Of a stretch of DNA of 64,000 bases, positions 1 through 10,360 are shown piece after piece (the first letter of the stretch is position 1; each line of letters starts with the position of its first letter). The notes below the pieces were generated by a model. That model was not told where the DNA came from. It was given only the letters and a program-made list of their open reading frames with translations, and did no database searches. The stretch is from contig JAODTK010005553.1 in the NCBI GenBank assembly GCA_026419785.1, forward strand, positions 1-64,000. Reading direction: 5' to 3'. The position numbers were made by a program, and so were the translations under genes. The DNA is from Sclerodactyla briareus (taxonomy: Eukaryota > Echinodermata > Holothuroidea > Dendrochirotida > Sclerodactylidae).

Positions 1-331
1 ATAAAGCTGAAAAATAGCACCGCATCCCTTTTTCTTAATTTTTTTCATCTAGGGACTAAATTCTTTTCGATTGTACCCACTTTTTTGTTGCCCAGTATTG
101 TGGCCTTGTACCTACAGCGGTGATTCGATTACAGATTTCGCTACGAGCTTGGGCTAATCCCAGACCATGCGGCAACTTTTTTTCTATCGGCACCATTTGT
201 TGACTTAGAAATGATACTAGTTTCACATTTGTTCAGGCCTGTTATAATCTATTGTCTATATTCATCATGTTCCGCAGATTGATAATGATAGTTGCTTGTC
301 GATTTGGTGTTAATTTTCAAATTTCATCTGG

Positions 332-745
332 TCACAATTTTAAGGGGGACGGTCCCCTCCCCCACTCTAAATTTTGAGGGGCTCGGTCCACCCCCCCCCC
401 ACCCCCCCGCTTGCGCCGCCTTTGGGCGCTCGGATTCTGTTTTTTCATATCTGTAGTTTTCGAGCTAAATATTGAATTACGAATTATTGCTGGTCCATTC
501 ATTCGAGGGTCCTTGAGGTTCTTACATGTGAACACTATTGGACCTTCTTCTTCCTTAAAATAAAACTTAATAAACAGTGAGTGAACATTAATACCGGACA
601 CAGGTCGAAGGTCATCCAATGTCATTAGCGATTCATGTGAAGTCGTCAAATTGTCGGAACGTTGCACGTTACGCCCAAGATGGATATGATTCAGATTGTG
701 CGTGTTAGGTGCACTGTCAGATTCTTCTTTCTTATCAATTTTCAC
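332..745 (-). CDS. Hypothetical open reading frame (137 codons), unknown
   Basis: I do not recognise this protein. The frame is open for 137 codons. Its middle has a coding-like, mixed composition: a stretch with EEEGPIVFTCKNL about residues 66-78, then a basic patch SAQRRRKR near residue 107. The tail is made of translated G-runs from the poly(C) tracts at 389-412, so the last 25 or so residues are not believable protein. The plus-strand words around 345-430 (C-rich runs followed by a GCGCC-rich segment) look like repeat sequence. This could be a terminal exon, a transposon remnant or chance. No splice sites were found that settle it. Confidence 0.22.
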   Translation of the reverse strand: MKIDKKEESDSAPNTHNLNHIHLGRNVQRSDNLTTSHESLMTLDDLRPVSGINVHSLFIKFYFKEEEGPIVFTCKNLKDPRMNGPAIIRNSIFSSKTTDMKKQNPSAQRRRKRGGGGGVDRAPQNLEWGRGPSPLKL

Positions 746-1842
746 TCATTGTCGCGTATGCATGGACCCTTATTGCTAGATTCCCTTCATTACAGACCGA
801 CTTCTTATGGACTGTTCGTCTTCAGAGAAAGAGCACACCGTCCCCCCCAACCTAATCACAGACCTAACAAAACAAGAAACCAAAAAAAATCCTATCAGTC
901 TTGATCTATTACCGGTTAGTCGCACATCGTGCACTAACGAAATTGCATCAAGGATCGCATGAACTGCAACTGGTAGACTTTAACTGGCGAAAATTATACC
1001 AGGAGTTAAAATACGACGAGGCGCAGCCGAGGTCGGTATTCATTTAAATTCCATAGTCGATACTGTTTATAAACCAGTAAACGTCGACCTGCTGTAGTTT
1101 CTTCCTATTCTACAAAACCCCGCAACTTAAGAATTACCCAAACGATACGGATATCAATTTCTCTAGATCTATATCTTTTATCTCTAAACCAGTAAATAGC
1201 ACTATGGGGTAACTATTACGTTAATTCGATCGAAGTAAATTGCATTGCGTACCATACACAAAGGATTGTCAGTGGGTGTTGTAGCGTAACTTCCTTCCAC
1301 GGAGACTCAATACAAACCCGCGTGCTGAACCAGAGGCGTTGACATGTACCATCGCTGCGAGGACCCATAACTTGTCAACACAACCCGCTTGCGAGTACAT
1401 TTTTCAGAGCGAGGACCTGAAAGCGGTCCTCGCAAGCCAAAATGCGTTCAAATGATTCTACATACCCCCTCTATCCTCCCCAAGGGCATTAGAAGCATGT
1501 CCTCGGAAATACTACTTATAATGCCGTGATTCAATATTTTTTAGTGGTGTGGTTGAGTTCCGCTATTCATCGAGTACAGTTACCCGTGCATGCGGAGACT
1601 CGCAAACAAACTTTCGTCCTCGCAAATACTGTTTAGTCTGTATGTGTGTTTCTGCGCGTGTGAACATGGCGTTCGCGAATGCAACGAGCAATGCGTCGTT
1701 TCGGCGCCGTTTGTATCCGTTTCAGCTCAGTACGCGCGTATCCTGAGAGGCCGGATCTGCGCATGTAACTGACTGTTATGCCAAAAACAACAACAACGAA
1801 TCCTGTATTCGCAATAACGGATAGCTTGGGTTTTAGAATTTA
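746..1842. other. Non-coding stretch, nothing recognised
   Basis: No gene or known element is visible. The only local structure is a short palindromic patch near 1412-1434, where GCGAGGACC and GGTCCTCGC face each other, a small hairpin of the kind seen in miniature elements. The overlapping short frames at 1549-1772 have no family features. Confidence 0.5.
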
Positions 1843-1995
1843 GGGGTTAATCACCGGTCGAGCGTGTTTTATCCCTGGGTAATGCACCCGGGGTTGATTC
1901 AGCGCTGCACGAGGTTGCCATCCAGAGTGCATCAGCGTTTATAATTAACCCCCCGCGGCGTGCATTATCTGCCCAATCGACCGTTGATTAACCCC
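1843..1995. mobile_element. Small terminal-inverted-repeat element (MITE-like), about 153 bp
   Basis: The left end GGGGTTAATCACCGG (1843-1857) is matched by the inverted right end CCGTTGATTAACCCC (1981-1995), 14 of 15 bases. The interior has further TAATGCAC/GTGCATTA words facing each other. The size and termini fit a non-autonomous DNA transposon. No clear target-site duplication is visible, so the superfamily is left open. Confidence 0.55.
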
Positions 1996-2029
1996 GTTCA
2001 TTCAACTCAAGCCCATAGCGGTCCTCTTG

Positions 2030-2430
2030 AGTCAACGCGCTTTGCCTTGTGCGAGACTCTTCATTCGCGCGTTGTGTGTTGTTTTTTTGCGGAATGTATG
2101 CACTGGTTCTATCCGAAACGTTCAAAATGCCATACAGTTCCTAATATTCGACACAAAGGCTATAGTCCGAACAAATGCTATATTCGAAACGTCACTTTCC
2201 CCAAAGAAAACTACTCCGCCTGTGCCCCCGCATGTTCTCACATCCTTCATTCGCGCTGAAAACTCCTTATTTCGCGCGTGTTTTGCGTGGATGTATGCAC
2301 GTTCTATTCGAAACGTTCAATGCTATACATTTGCTAAATTCGAAACAATGCTATATTCGAAACAATGCTATATTCAGGAAGGTTCACTCGTCCAAAGAAG
2401 ACAATCCGCAATGTTTCAACATCAGATGCC
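2030..2430. repeat. Imperfect tandem duplication, period about 190 bp
   Basis: Two adjacent copies share the ordered words CTTCATTCGCGC (2059 and 2245), TGTATGCAC (2095 and 2291), CGAAACGTTCAA and ATGCTATATTCGAAAC. Spacing is 186-196 bp. The second copy also repeats the 17-bp word CGAAACAATGCTATATT. The three overlapping plus-strand frames across it are by-products of the repeat. It adjoins repeat R1. Confidence 0.6.
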
Positions 2431-2511
2431 AATACATTGGATACCAAACGATGAACTCTACTACGATTTACCAACAATCCCTCCGGCTCATCCGTAGTAT
2501 CACATAGACGT

Positions 2512-2776
2512 TTGAATTTTTCGTCACTATCGCGAGACTCCAAAGAGAAGCTCCAGCGAAGATCCGCTCTGAGAGAAACATTTAGACATACCACTAGTCA
2601 TTGGGAGACCCTTGGCTACCTTGTCGGAAAAATCGTATCGCAATTCATGGACCAGAATCAACATGTAAACAGTTTGAGGAAGCAATAAACCTTCTGCGCA
2701 GATCTGAATACGTGGCGGAAGGTTGCTCACTGAGCATGTTCGGATAGACGAGACCCACCTACTACTACTACGGTAC
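2512..2776 (+). repeat. Dispersed repeat R1, copy A (coding-like on + strand)
   Basis: This segment matches 46850-47100 in the same orientation, 44 kb away. Shared words include GCGAGACTCC, GATCGCTCTGAGAG (with a small change), TTTGAGGAAGCAATAAACC and CACTGAGCAT. The plus-strand translations of the two copies agree in order: R-D-S, A-L-R, R-H-T-T. In this copy a clean frame then reads FEEAINLLRRSEYVAEG and stops after SLSMFG near 2750. That suggests an old coding fragment, from a transposon or a duplicated exon, rather than a pure satellite. The family is not recognised. Confidence 0.6.
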
Positions 2777-2944
2777 CTTGATGCTAATACCTCGTCGGCT
2801 CTGGTAATCGCGTCAATTTCGTGCACATATTTTTGCACAATGGAGTCCTTCACCATAGCCAATACGTGAGTAGCACATTCCATTTATAAGCTGTAAACAT
2901 ATGCGTGTGAAAATTCATACACCAGTTATTCGCCCGTGCCGTCT

Positions 2945-3004
2945 ACCGTGCATTAACACCGGCACCGTGCATTAACACCGTGCATTAAGCCGTTAATGCA
3001 CGGT
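2945..3004. repeat. Triplicated ACCGTGCATTAA with an inverted copy
   Basis: ACCGTGCATTAAC occurs at 2945-2957 and 2964-2976, and ACCGTGCATTAA at 2977-2988. The exact inverse GTTAATGCACGGT follows at 2992-3004. The last direct and inverted copies can form a tight hairpin. The shared GCATTAA core suggests kinship with the element at 1843-1995, possibly as a deleted or collapsed copy. Confidence 0.6.
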
Positions 3005-4546
3005 CGCCAATCAGAGGGCAGTATTTACAGCAAGTATTAATGAATACGCGTATTCCCTGTGTTGGCGAATTTATAATTACCTTCTTCTACACTCTAAAAA
3101 TCTTGTGTAGACATTTACACACACTGTGTCACCTTGCACAACTATTTGCGAATCCATATATATATATAGCAGCGACCACAAGTATTGCGAATATTTGAGC
3201 ACAGAATAGCAGGATGCCCAAAGATTATTTTATTCCCGCGAACGCGTAATTTATAATTCCCTAACCTCAGTACACATGTGGGTATGATCAGACAATAACC
3301 TAACCTTAGTACCAACGGAAGTTCGGAGCCCAGTCCGGTTAGGTGTTGGCTACTTTTAGATAATTCTCGTTAGAAAGGTAAGACAGTGTCATAATTCCGC
3401 TTAAGTCTTATTTCTTATTATCATTGGAATGATACGCTGAGTTAGCCCCATCCCGACAATCCTATGGATCCAAGCTTTCCCCATGTTCCCATGAAAACAT
3501 AATGACCCAGAGATGAAATGTTATTAGCTGCGGGAAGCAGCTCTACAAGTCGTCATGTCTCCCTCCGTTCGTTCTTTCGTCGCGTCCGGTCGTTCGGTTA
3601 GTTCGTCTCTCCTGTTCGTCACGTTCCTTCTAACTTCCAAACCATACATGCGATCAGGTTGAACCTTGGTAGGTGGATGGAGCTTGCTACTGGTTAGCCT
3701 TAGCTAATTTTATTCGCATAGTGTCCTTAGATTTCAATTAAATCCAATTAATCATCCCAATTTCCACTTTTTTGCGCTCTCTGACCGCTAACAAGTTTGT
3801 TTACACTACTCAATCCTCCTCTGAGCAGTGTTGTACCTTAGCTTTCAAAGGTCCGGGGAAGGTGATTTTTGTCTTTCATACATCTCGCCCCAGTTTACAG
3901 TAGTCCCTACCTCTGCAGGATTTGTTTACATTACATCTGGTCCAGTTCTCAGAGGTGACCTCGAAATGTGTGGGCACAGGAAGCTTTCATTGGCCAATGG
4001 GGGCTTGGGACATCCCCCCCCACACATAAATGCTGTGTATGGTAAACTTGTGGAGTGGTTCAACTATGGGTGTCAAACAGTCGGATATTCATTTCTCTGG
4101 GAAGTGTGTTTCACTGTTCACTGCTACAGGCTTAGGAATGATTTGTGCTGCATACTTTTTGCTGACCTGATAGCAAAATATTGGCATTTTCCAAGTCATG
4201 CATGGTCTGCATATGTCAGTAAAGGTCGATTAAATGTGAGCAAACAATAAATGTGAGATGGCGAAAAACATGTCAGTAAGTGTTTGCCACGGGATTTTTT
4301 GCTGTCTCGCAGCTACAAAGACGTTCCACTTGCACTTGTTTCCATCTATTAATATATATATAACATTTTTTCCAATAATCCCGTCAGATATGATAGGAAA
4401 CAAGCCATCGTATCTACACCGACTCATACTACTGCACCAAGACTGCTGTCAGGGAGAAGCTACAGTGAGGAATACAATAGTGAATACAAACCCCAATTTT
4501 CCTTACTCTCTATATAGTGTGAGTGCAACTGAGGCATCTAACGCAA
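3005..4546. other. Non-coding stretch, nothing recognised
   Basis: It holds a short (TA)n at 3157-3168 and Y-rich GTTCGT-type words at 3566-3620. A 140-codon open frame (3828-4250) has no domain, signal or splice support and is not called a gene. Confidence 0.45.
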
Positions 4547-4721
4547 TTAAGGTGCTTGTACTAGGCCCGCGAATTGCGATGTGCAATACGCGGCAAAAAC
4601 TATTTTTCCTCCCTGTGTTTATTTTATGGGTCTATTCATTGGGCACGCGAATGGGCGGAATGTCCGAATGTGCGATTTTTTTTCGTCGCGGGTGCGCGAC
4701 AAACCGATTGTCGATGAAGCG

Positions 4722-5351
4722 CCTTTCCACACCGAGCGCGAAACACGCGACGCGACGCGATGCGACGCGATGCGACGCGATAAAAAGGTGGCAGGAGGCC
4801 CTTTCACACTAGCGGCCGATGTTTTTAATCGTTCGCGATATTCGATACATTTACCTAACCGATCATGTTATGACAGAGCGCGATGATTGGTCACCGAAAA
4901 ATATCGCTCGCGACACTCGCGACAAGCGCCACAAAGTTGAAATTATTTCAACTCTAAAAATCGCGTCGTATCGCGTCGCGTCGCGTCGCGCGCCGGTTGT
5001 GAAAGGGCCTAACTACTGTATTGTTTTTCACTTTTTTCCCGCGTCGTATCGCGTCGCGTCGCGTCGCGTCCGCGCCGGTGTGAAGATGGCCTTTACCAAA
5101 CTCGATCATGGTGATATTACAGAGCGCTAATGATGGGTCACTCGAAAAATATCGCTTCGCCGACACTCGGCGACCAAGCGACAAAAGTTTGAAATTGTTT
5201 CAACTCGAAAAAATCCGCGTCGTATCGCGTCGCGTCGGATCGCGTCGCGTCGCGCGCCATGTGAAAAGGCCTAACTAATCTTATTTTTTTTTCAATTTTG
5301 TTTTATCCGCGTCGATCGCGTCGGCGTCGCGCGCCGGTGTGGCCCTTGCAA
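4722..5351. repeat. Nested inverted/tandem MITE array rich in (GCGACGCGAT)
   Basis: The left flank has GCGACGCGAT tandem words (4750-4780). The right parts have the inverse TCGCGTCGC words at about 4965-4990, 5041-5070, 5218-5255 and 5310-5332. GGCCCTTTCACA at 4797 faces TGTGAAAGGGCC at about 4999-5009. The terminus-like GCGCCGGTGTG or GCGCCATGTG recurs near 5076, 5255 and 5333. The blocks 4858-5022 and 5100-5282 are two direct copies that differ mostly by single inserted or missing bases. This is a miniature transposon that multiplied or was nested in itself. Confidence 0.65.
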
Positions 5352-5802
5352 TTCAAAGCGCGTGTCGCACGCGACAGCCCGCGAGTTTATGACCAAAATG
5401 TAACGCCCGAATGGGACACCGTATAGTGAGAATTTCAGTATTTTGCTGGAAAATTCGGCATATCGTCACACATACATCGTGCAATTCCGTTTATTTCGCC
5501 TGTTAAAAAGGCCCACATAGTCATTGCATTATTGTACTGGCCATAGTTCGAAAAGACCGCATGATGGATTGTTGAAACGTTTTAAACCTGATCGGTGTGA
5601 ATTTCCCCCAAAGTCTCGGGAATCTTCTGCAATCGGGTTGGATAGATGTACTCGGGGAATCGACCAGCCCGGGAATGTATATTGCTAGCCTTCTTCTGTC
5701 CACCCATGGCATGAAATCACCAAAACTACTGACGACGTCATCCCGGAAAATGTCTTGCCATGTCTAGTATAACCCGTGTCACTCATGCATGCCTCTACAA
5801 GC

Positions 5803-6270
5803 AAAAGAGTGAATTGCACTCCTAATGAAGTAGTCACTCAGCAAACCTCGACTGTAGAGTGGAATTTCCACTCAAAAAGTGGAAGTATCACTCTATCATG
5901 GGCGAAGATTCCGCTACAATGGAGTGAAATGCGTTCTGAAAAGGAGTGATGATGATCTACTATGGAAACATTGGAGTTGTCAGTCAGCACCTTCGAGATC
6001 CACTCTAGAAGAGTGAAGTCTGCTCCATAATGGGCGAAGACTTCCGCTCCAATGGAGTGAAAATGCTCTCTGAAATGAGTGATGTCACCGTACTCGTCAT
6101 CTCTATGGAAACATTGGATTTGCAGTCAGACACTTCGAGATCCACTCTAAAGATTGAATATGGCTCCATATGGGCGAAGAATTTTCTACAATGGGTGGAA
6201 TGGCGTGAAATGGAGTGAGATCACACGCACACTTCATGTGAGTTTACCTTCACTCTTTTGTTTTAAGAGT
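5803..6270. repeat. Tandem array, period about 132-140 bp, with GAGTG/CACTC palindromes
   Basis: The word GGGCGAAG recurs at 5900, 6032 and 6172. It is accompanied each time by ACAATGGAGTG- and GATCCACTCTA-like words and twice by CTATGGAAACATTGGA. GAGTG and CACTC pentamers face each other many times across the block, so single strands could fold. The frame open at 6030-6218 is a by-product of the repeat. Confidence 0.65.
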
Positions 6271-6483
6271 GGGTCGCCGCTCATTCCTTTGGAAATTCTC
6301 GAATTGACATACGCCCCATAGCCCTGTCAATTGGGTGAACTGCGTCTCCTCTGTTTCTTCTTCAATGAGGCCAGGTATATCCTGTGCAATAATGACATCT
6401 TCTAGCTCGATTGAGTGCTTTATTACGAGCGGCCCTGTTTTCTTGTCCGTTTTCGCGCTAAAAAGCGCTAAATAGCCGCTCAT
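6250..6483 (-). CDS. Short ORF just inside the right end of the 2.1-kb element
   Basis: A 77-codon frame starts about 120 bp inside the right terminus and reads inward, where the first exon of a transposon gene would be expected. The composition is coding-like (KTDKKTGPLVIKHSIELEDV, then an acidic EEETEET). There is no signal peptide, zinc finger or catalytic motif. The end runs into the GAGTG-rich array. It may be a remnant of a transposon protein or chance. Confidence 0.25.
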   Translation of the reverse strand: MSGYLALFSAKTDKKTGPLVIKHSIELEDVIIAQDIPGLIEEETEETQFTQLTGLWGVCQFENFQRNERRPTLKTKE

Positions 6484-7084
6484 CTAGTTCTGTGTTTCCC
6501 CTGCGAATTTCATTTCGCGATTCGCGTGCCTATCGAATACCCACGCGACACGCGACCACGCTATTTGGCCCTCGGGAAATCGCCTGTCGTTCGGCTATTC
6601 GCCGCAATTCGCGTGCCTAGTAAAAGCAGCTTTAGGTCAAGTTGGGTTTTTTTAACCAGTGCCTCGAGGTCAGTAATTTAAAATGCACTCATAATTTTTT
6701 TAAGTGGTTCTCTAAGTGTTGGGTTTCCTTTGTCACGTTACCATGTCGAGTCGAAATGGAAAAACTTGCGACTCTAGCGAGCAGTTGCGTCGGTAGTCTC
6801 CTACTGTATGCCGATGTACGTCATAGGCCGCATTTTGCACGTGAATATTTGAGCATCATGTTCACCCCCTGGCATTTCGTGGGAAAATCAACAAAACCAC
6901 AATGAACGTTACTAGGCATACCTACTAATGGCCGTGAATAAGGGCAGATCGTTCCATATAACATATTCTTTTTTCAACCACATGGGCAACCGGTGGATAA
7001 TTGGTTTGATTGCAGACTGATTCATAGCAGTACGCACACGCAATGGCTGTCGGCCACTGTAACACGTAGCCTTGTCACGAATAC

Positions 7085-8285
7085 CTACTATCGGCCTAAC
7101 GACTATTTCGCTCTTTTGAAAGTTCAAAGTGTAGGCCACGAACGATGGAAACAGAACTTTTCTGGTACTCTGAGATCCATCGTCTGCATTTGACACGACC
7201 AGTTTATGAAAGTTTCTTGTTACGAATAAAACTCGTATTGGAGTTTGAACGTGTGGCATTGGGGTGGTTCCGATCATATCGACGGGGAGGCGACAGAGCG
7301 TCTGTGTCAATGATACTTGTCCAAACGAAGTGGCGATCGTGGTATGGCTTACCTCGGGGAATCTGTTGTTGGACCGAGTGCCTCCTTTAAATTTAATATC
7401 TTCCTGTTTGGTGATATGTTTGCGCAGACATGACTTATGTATCGCAACTACGCAACGTCTGCAAATATATGTCCACTGCCAAACCTGACAAAGCGAAGCT
7501 GACTAGCCCTCAACTCAGAGAAAACTGTATTGATGAACATTCGTCAACTTAGATTACTGAAATACTTGAAATTGAATGAATGAAATGTTTGTGGCGAAAA
7601 CAAACGTAAGAAGGTAACTGTCTCATCAGTGAGAGTTAGTGATGCGAACATTTTTCCATCGTCACACGTTCGTAACGTGTGTCCTTATTGATTCTCTTTA
7701 ACACGAGGCATCACTTACAATCCGCCTGCAAGGCTGATAACTTTCGCTACGAATAATTGCCCGTATTACAGAACCTAAACCAGAGACGCCTTAAACGATG
7801 ATACATGCGTTTTGAATATATCACTTCCAAAATCGATACCGGTAACCGACTAACCGGTAACCGACTAACGGTCACCATATGGCGTTAACAACTTCACACT
7901 GAGCTTCTTCAAGCATACAGAAATCTGCCGCAAGGCGTGTGACCTCTCAAAGCATCTTCTCAATTACTCCAGTTTTTATTAAACTGCATTGGGTGCATGA
8001 TAGAGGCAACGTACATATATAAGATGCCTTCGTTCGTTTTCAAACCTCTTTCTCGCGCTGCTCCAGTGTATATCTCGAACTCATGCAACCATATCAGCCT
8101 GTTCGTCAAACCTGCGATCCTCTGAATTAACACCTGTTGAATTTGTGCATTGCCAGAACAAATGGGGAAGCGTCGTTCTCCGCGCAGCCGCAAAATGGCT
8201 GGAACAGTCTTATCTCTCCAGTGAGATCTGTCAACACCAATAGTACTTCAGAGGAATCTAAGACGAGCCTTTACCATAATTCGTT
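7085..8285 (+). pseudogene. LINE (CR1/Jockey-type) reverse transcriptase fragment
   Basis: Read across frames, this gives the palm and thumb of a non-LTR reverse transcriptase. There is a YRPN-type start and an L-V-L-x-DPSSAFDT motif A with its aspartates at 7174-7197. VALGWFRSY lies at 7252-7278, followed by RRQSVCVNDT and a YGLPRG motif B (canonical GxPQGS). Motif C lies near 7455 but the YADD box is degraded. The thumb follows (SVRVSDANIFPSSHVRN near 7635), then SAARxVT, ITPVFIKLHWV, a LMQPYQPVR box and a WNSL box to 8280. There are many frameshifts and several stops. The 5' half with the endonuclease is missing, typical of 5' truncation. A 15-bp tandem word ACCGGTAACCGACTA interrupts it near 7840-7878. 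The copy looks dead. Confidence 0.8.
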
Positions 8286-8359
8286 GCTTGAACACTGACA
8301 CTATTTTGCGGGTTGTTTTGCAAGCGCCCTAGGTGGATCTCGTCGCTCTATCAGTGATC

Positions 8360-8404
8360 ATTATTATTATTATATTTTATATTATTATTATTATTATTCT
8401 TATA

Positions 8405-8438
<34 letters not shown>
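8360..8438. repeat. (TTA)n microsatellite
   Basis: Interrupted TTA/ATT trinucleotide run, directly downstream of the LINE end. It could have begun as that element's 3' tail. Confidence 0.9.
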
Positions 8439-9071
8439 GGCAGCACCCGTGAATGTAACTGAGCGCTTAGTTAATGCGGACTAGGGTCAGATTAAGTGTG
8501 ACAACCTTCGACATCAGACTATCCAGTACGCGCCCTGTTACCGTACCAGGAATCCTGGCACTATTAACAACGTCGAGTGATGTTGCCATCACTTCCACGC
8601 GCTCGTTGTATGTTGTGTTTGTACATTTTTCTCCGCCAATTCACAAACCACTGTTAGGGGCGGGGGGGGGGGGACGTTACTCGAAATATATCTTCTGTTT
8701 ATCAGTAACCCCCGCTTTCCGAACAATAACCCCTATACCCGTCAAATAACACACGAGGCGGATGGGTGGTTTCGGGTAAAATTACGCTCCTGGGAAAAAG
8801 GGAACAGTTCCTGCCAATCGTCCACTACTGACTACTGATTTTGGATGCATCACTCTTAAAAATGTTGTGTACTTCCATACCTAACCGGTACTGTCAATCA
8901 CATCATTTGTATAATCTACACAATTTGTGTAATTTTTGTTATACAATAGTGTTTAATTTCTTACAACACCACCGGATGTGGGTGCTAGTTACATCGAATT
9001 GTGTAAATTCTAACACAACATTTTTAGCTGGAACCAGGCTCTGCTGTTGAGCTATTGTGATGCCATGTCCA

Positions 9072-9104
<33 letters not shown>

Positions 9105-9329
9105 CTGTCTTCGTCCTGTCTGCCTGTCTATCAATCTACTATCTATTTCCTTCTATTTATCCAGTCTGTAAACTTTTGCTTTTTGGGCCACAAAAGTTCG
9201 TGCTTGAGAATCTCGACCAGACTTCGTCACAATGTTATGACTGATGAGTTCATATTGACCACCTAAAGGTCAAGGTTAGAGAATGTAGTAAAGGGGCACA
9301 ACCAATGGGTAATAAGTGGGGAAAAATGC
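8439..9329. other. Non-coding stretch with a (TATC)n microsatellite
   Basis: Contains poly(G) of 13 at about 8662-8674 and a (TATC)n run at 9072-9104. Around 8905-8950 there is a duplicated TTTGTATAAT/TTTGTGTAAT word. No gene is recognised. Confidence 0.5.
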
Positions 9330-10360
9330 AAAACGCTATTCTCCTACAACAATTTTGGTGCACAGTGTTGTTCGGTCATAATGGTGGTCCATCAGCTGTA
9401 CCGTTGCGGTGTCAGGGAATTAGTGGTCCAGATCCCACTAGTGGAAATACGCCAAAATCTTGTATCTCCTACGAAATTAGTTACACCAGTGCTGATGTTC
9501 AATCATAGTGATGGTCAAATAGACGACCCTTTGGGGGTCCAGGCTTTTTTTCCAGGTCCGGGGGGGGGGGGGGGGGACGTGGGCCCGAGGGGCAAGGGCA
9601 CATTTTTATGATATTTCAAACAATGGGATGGAATGCATTCTCCTTCCTACAGCTTTAATTGATTTCTTCAAAGTTACATGTAATTGGCCATTCTGTAGAG
9701 GGCGCCCATTTGGGGTTTTTCAGCAATAAGGGGCTCAATTAATGAAATACTGCAAAATCTTGAGCTTCTTACAAAACTAGTTGCACCAGGCGGATGTTCG
9801 GTTATAATGTTGGTATAAGCTGTACCTTCATGGTGCCCAGAAATGTGGGACCCACGGCCCAGTGTTGGCCGAGGGCCCATCATGTGGAATTACGGCAAAT
9901 GCTTCTCCCTTACAAGTTTTGGTGCGCACAGTACTGACATTATGTCATACTGATGGTCTAACAGACTACCTTCGGTTGTTTCAGGATTTTTTTAAAAGGT
10001 CCCACTTGGGCCAGAGGGCACTTTTATTCAATTTCATGGAATTTCCACACCTTGGTACTCCTCCACCTAGTTTCAATTGATTTTATTTCAATGTTACCTG
10101 CACTGCTCCTCGGTTAGTGGCCCATCGGGGGTGTTTGGAACTTCTGGCTGAAGGCCCAATTGGGCCCTAGGGCCCCTCATGTATCATGCAAAATGCTTTC
10201 ACAAATTTTGAATGGCACAGGTCGTGCTGTGTCCATCATAAGACAGTCTAAGTGCCGTACTTCAGGGTCTCAGGAATTTCGGACTTGAGGCCCAGTTTGG
10301 GCCCAAGAGCGGCCCATCATGGTCATTTGTGCAATCATGCAAAATAGTTCCGCAAAAATA
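9330..10360. repeat. Higher-order tandem array, about 440-bp period
   Basis: A module of the form AAATGC-TTCTCC-TTACAA-TTTTGGTGCACAG-GGTCATAATGGTGGTC recurs near 9333, 9456, 9750, 9895 and 10190, with a partial copy at about 10340. Spacing alternates between about 123-150 and about 295 bp, so two sub-modules make one larger unit. GGGCCC/AGGGCAC words repeat in step. A poly(G) of 15 or so sits at 9559-9575. The open frames here are by-products of the repeat. Confidence 0.65.

Larger units (their letters stand above)
4547..6634. mobile_element. Candidate DNA transposon, about 2.1 kb, with terminal inverted repeats
   Basis: Left end TACTAGGCCCGCGAATTGCG (4559-4578) and right end CGCAATTCGCGTGCCTAGTA (6603-6622) are inverse of each other at 19 of 20 bases. 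Weaker matching continues outward for about 12 bases on each side. A subterminal GGGCACGCGAAT (about 4639) and its inverse (about 6517) form a second matched pair. Inside lie a nested inverted-repeat array (4722-5351), a tandem array (5803-6270) and one inward-reading minus-strand frame (6250-6483). Between 5352 and 5802 I see no clear gene. No DDE transposase is recognisable, so this may be a non-autonomous or decayed element. The target-site duplication is unclear and the superfamily is not assigned. Confidence 0.55.

Noticed and set aside
2527-2883. 118-codon minus ORF over R1 copy A
   Set aside because: The pattern conserved between R1 copies is on the plus strand; the minus frame is not kept in copy B.
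7960-8193. 77-codon minus-strand ORF
   Set aside because: The plus strand here encodes the thumb and C-terminal boxes of the LINE reverse transcriptase; the minus frame is a shadow.
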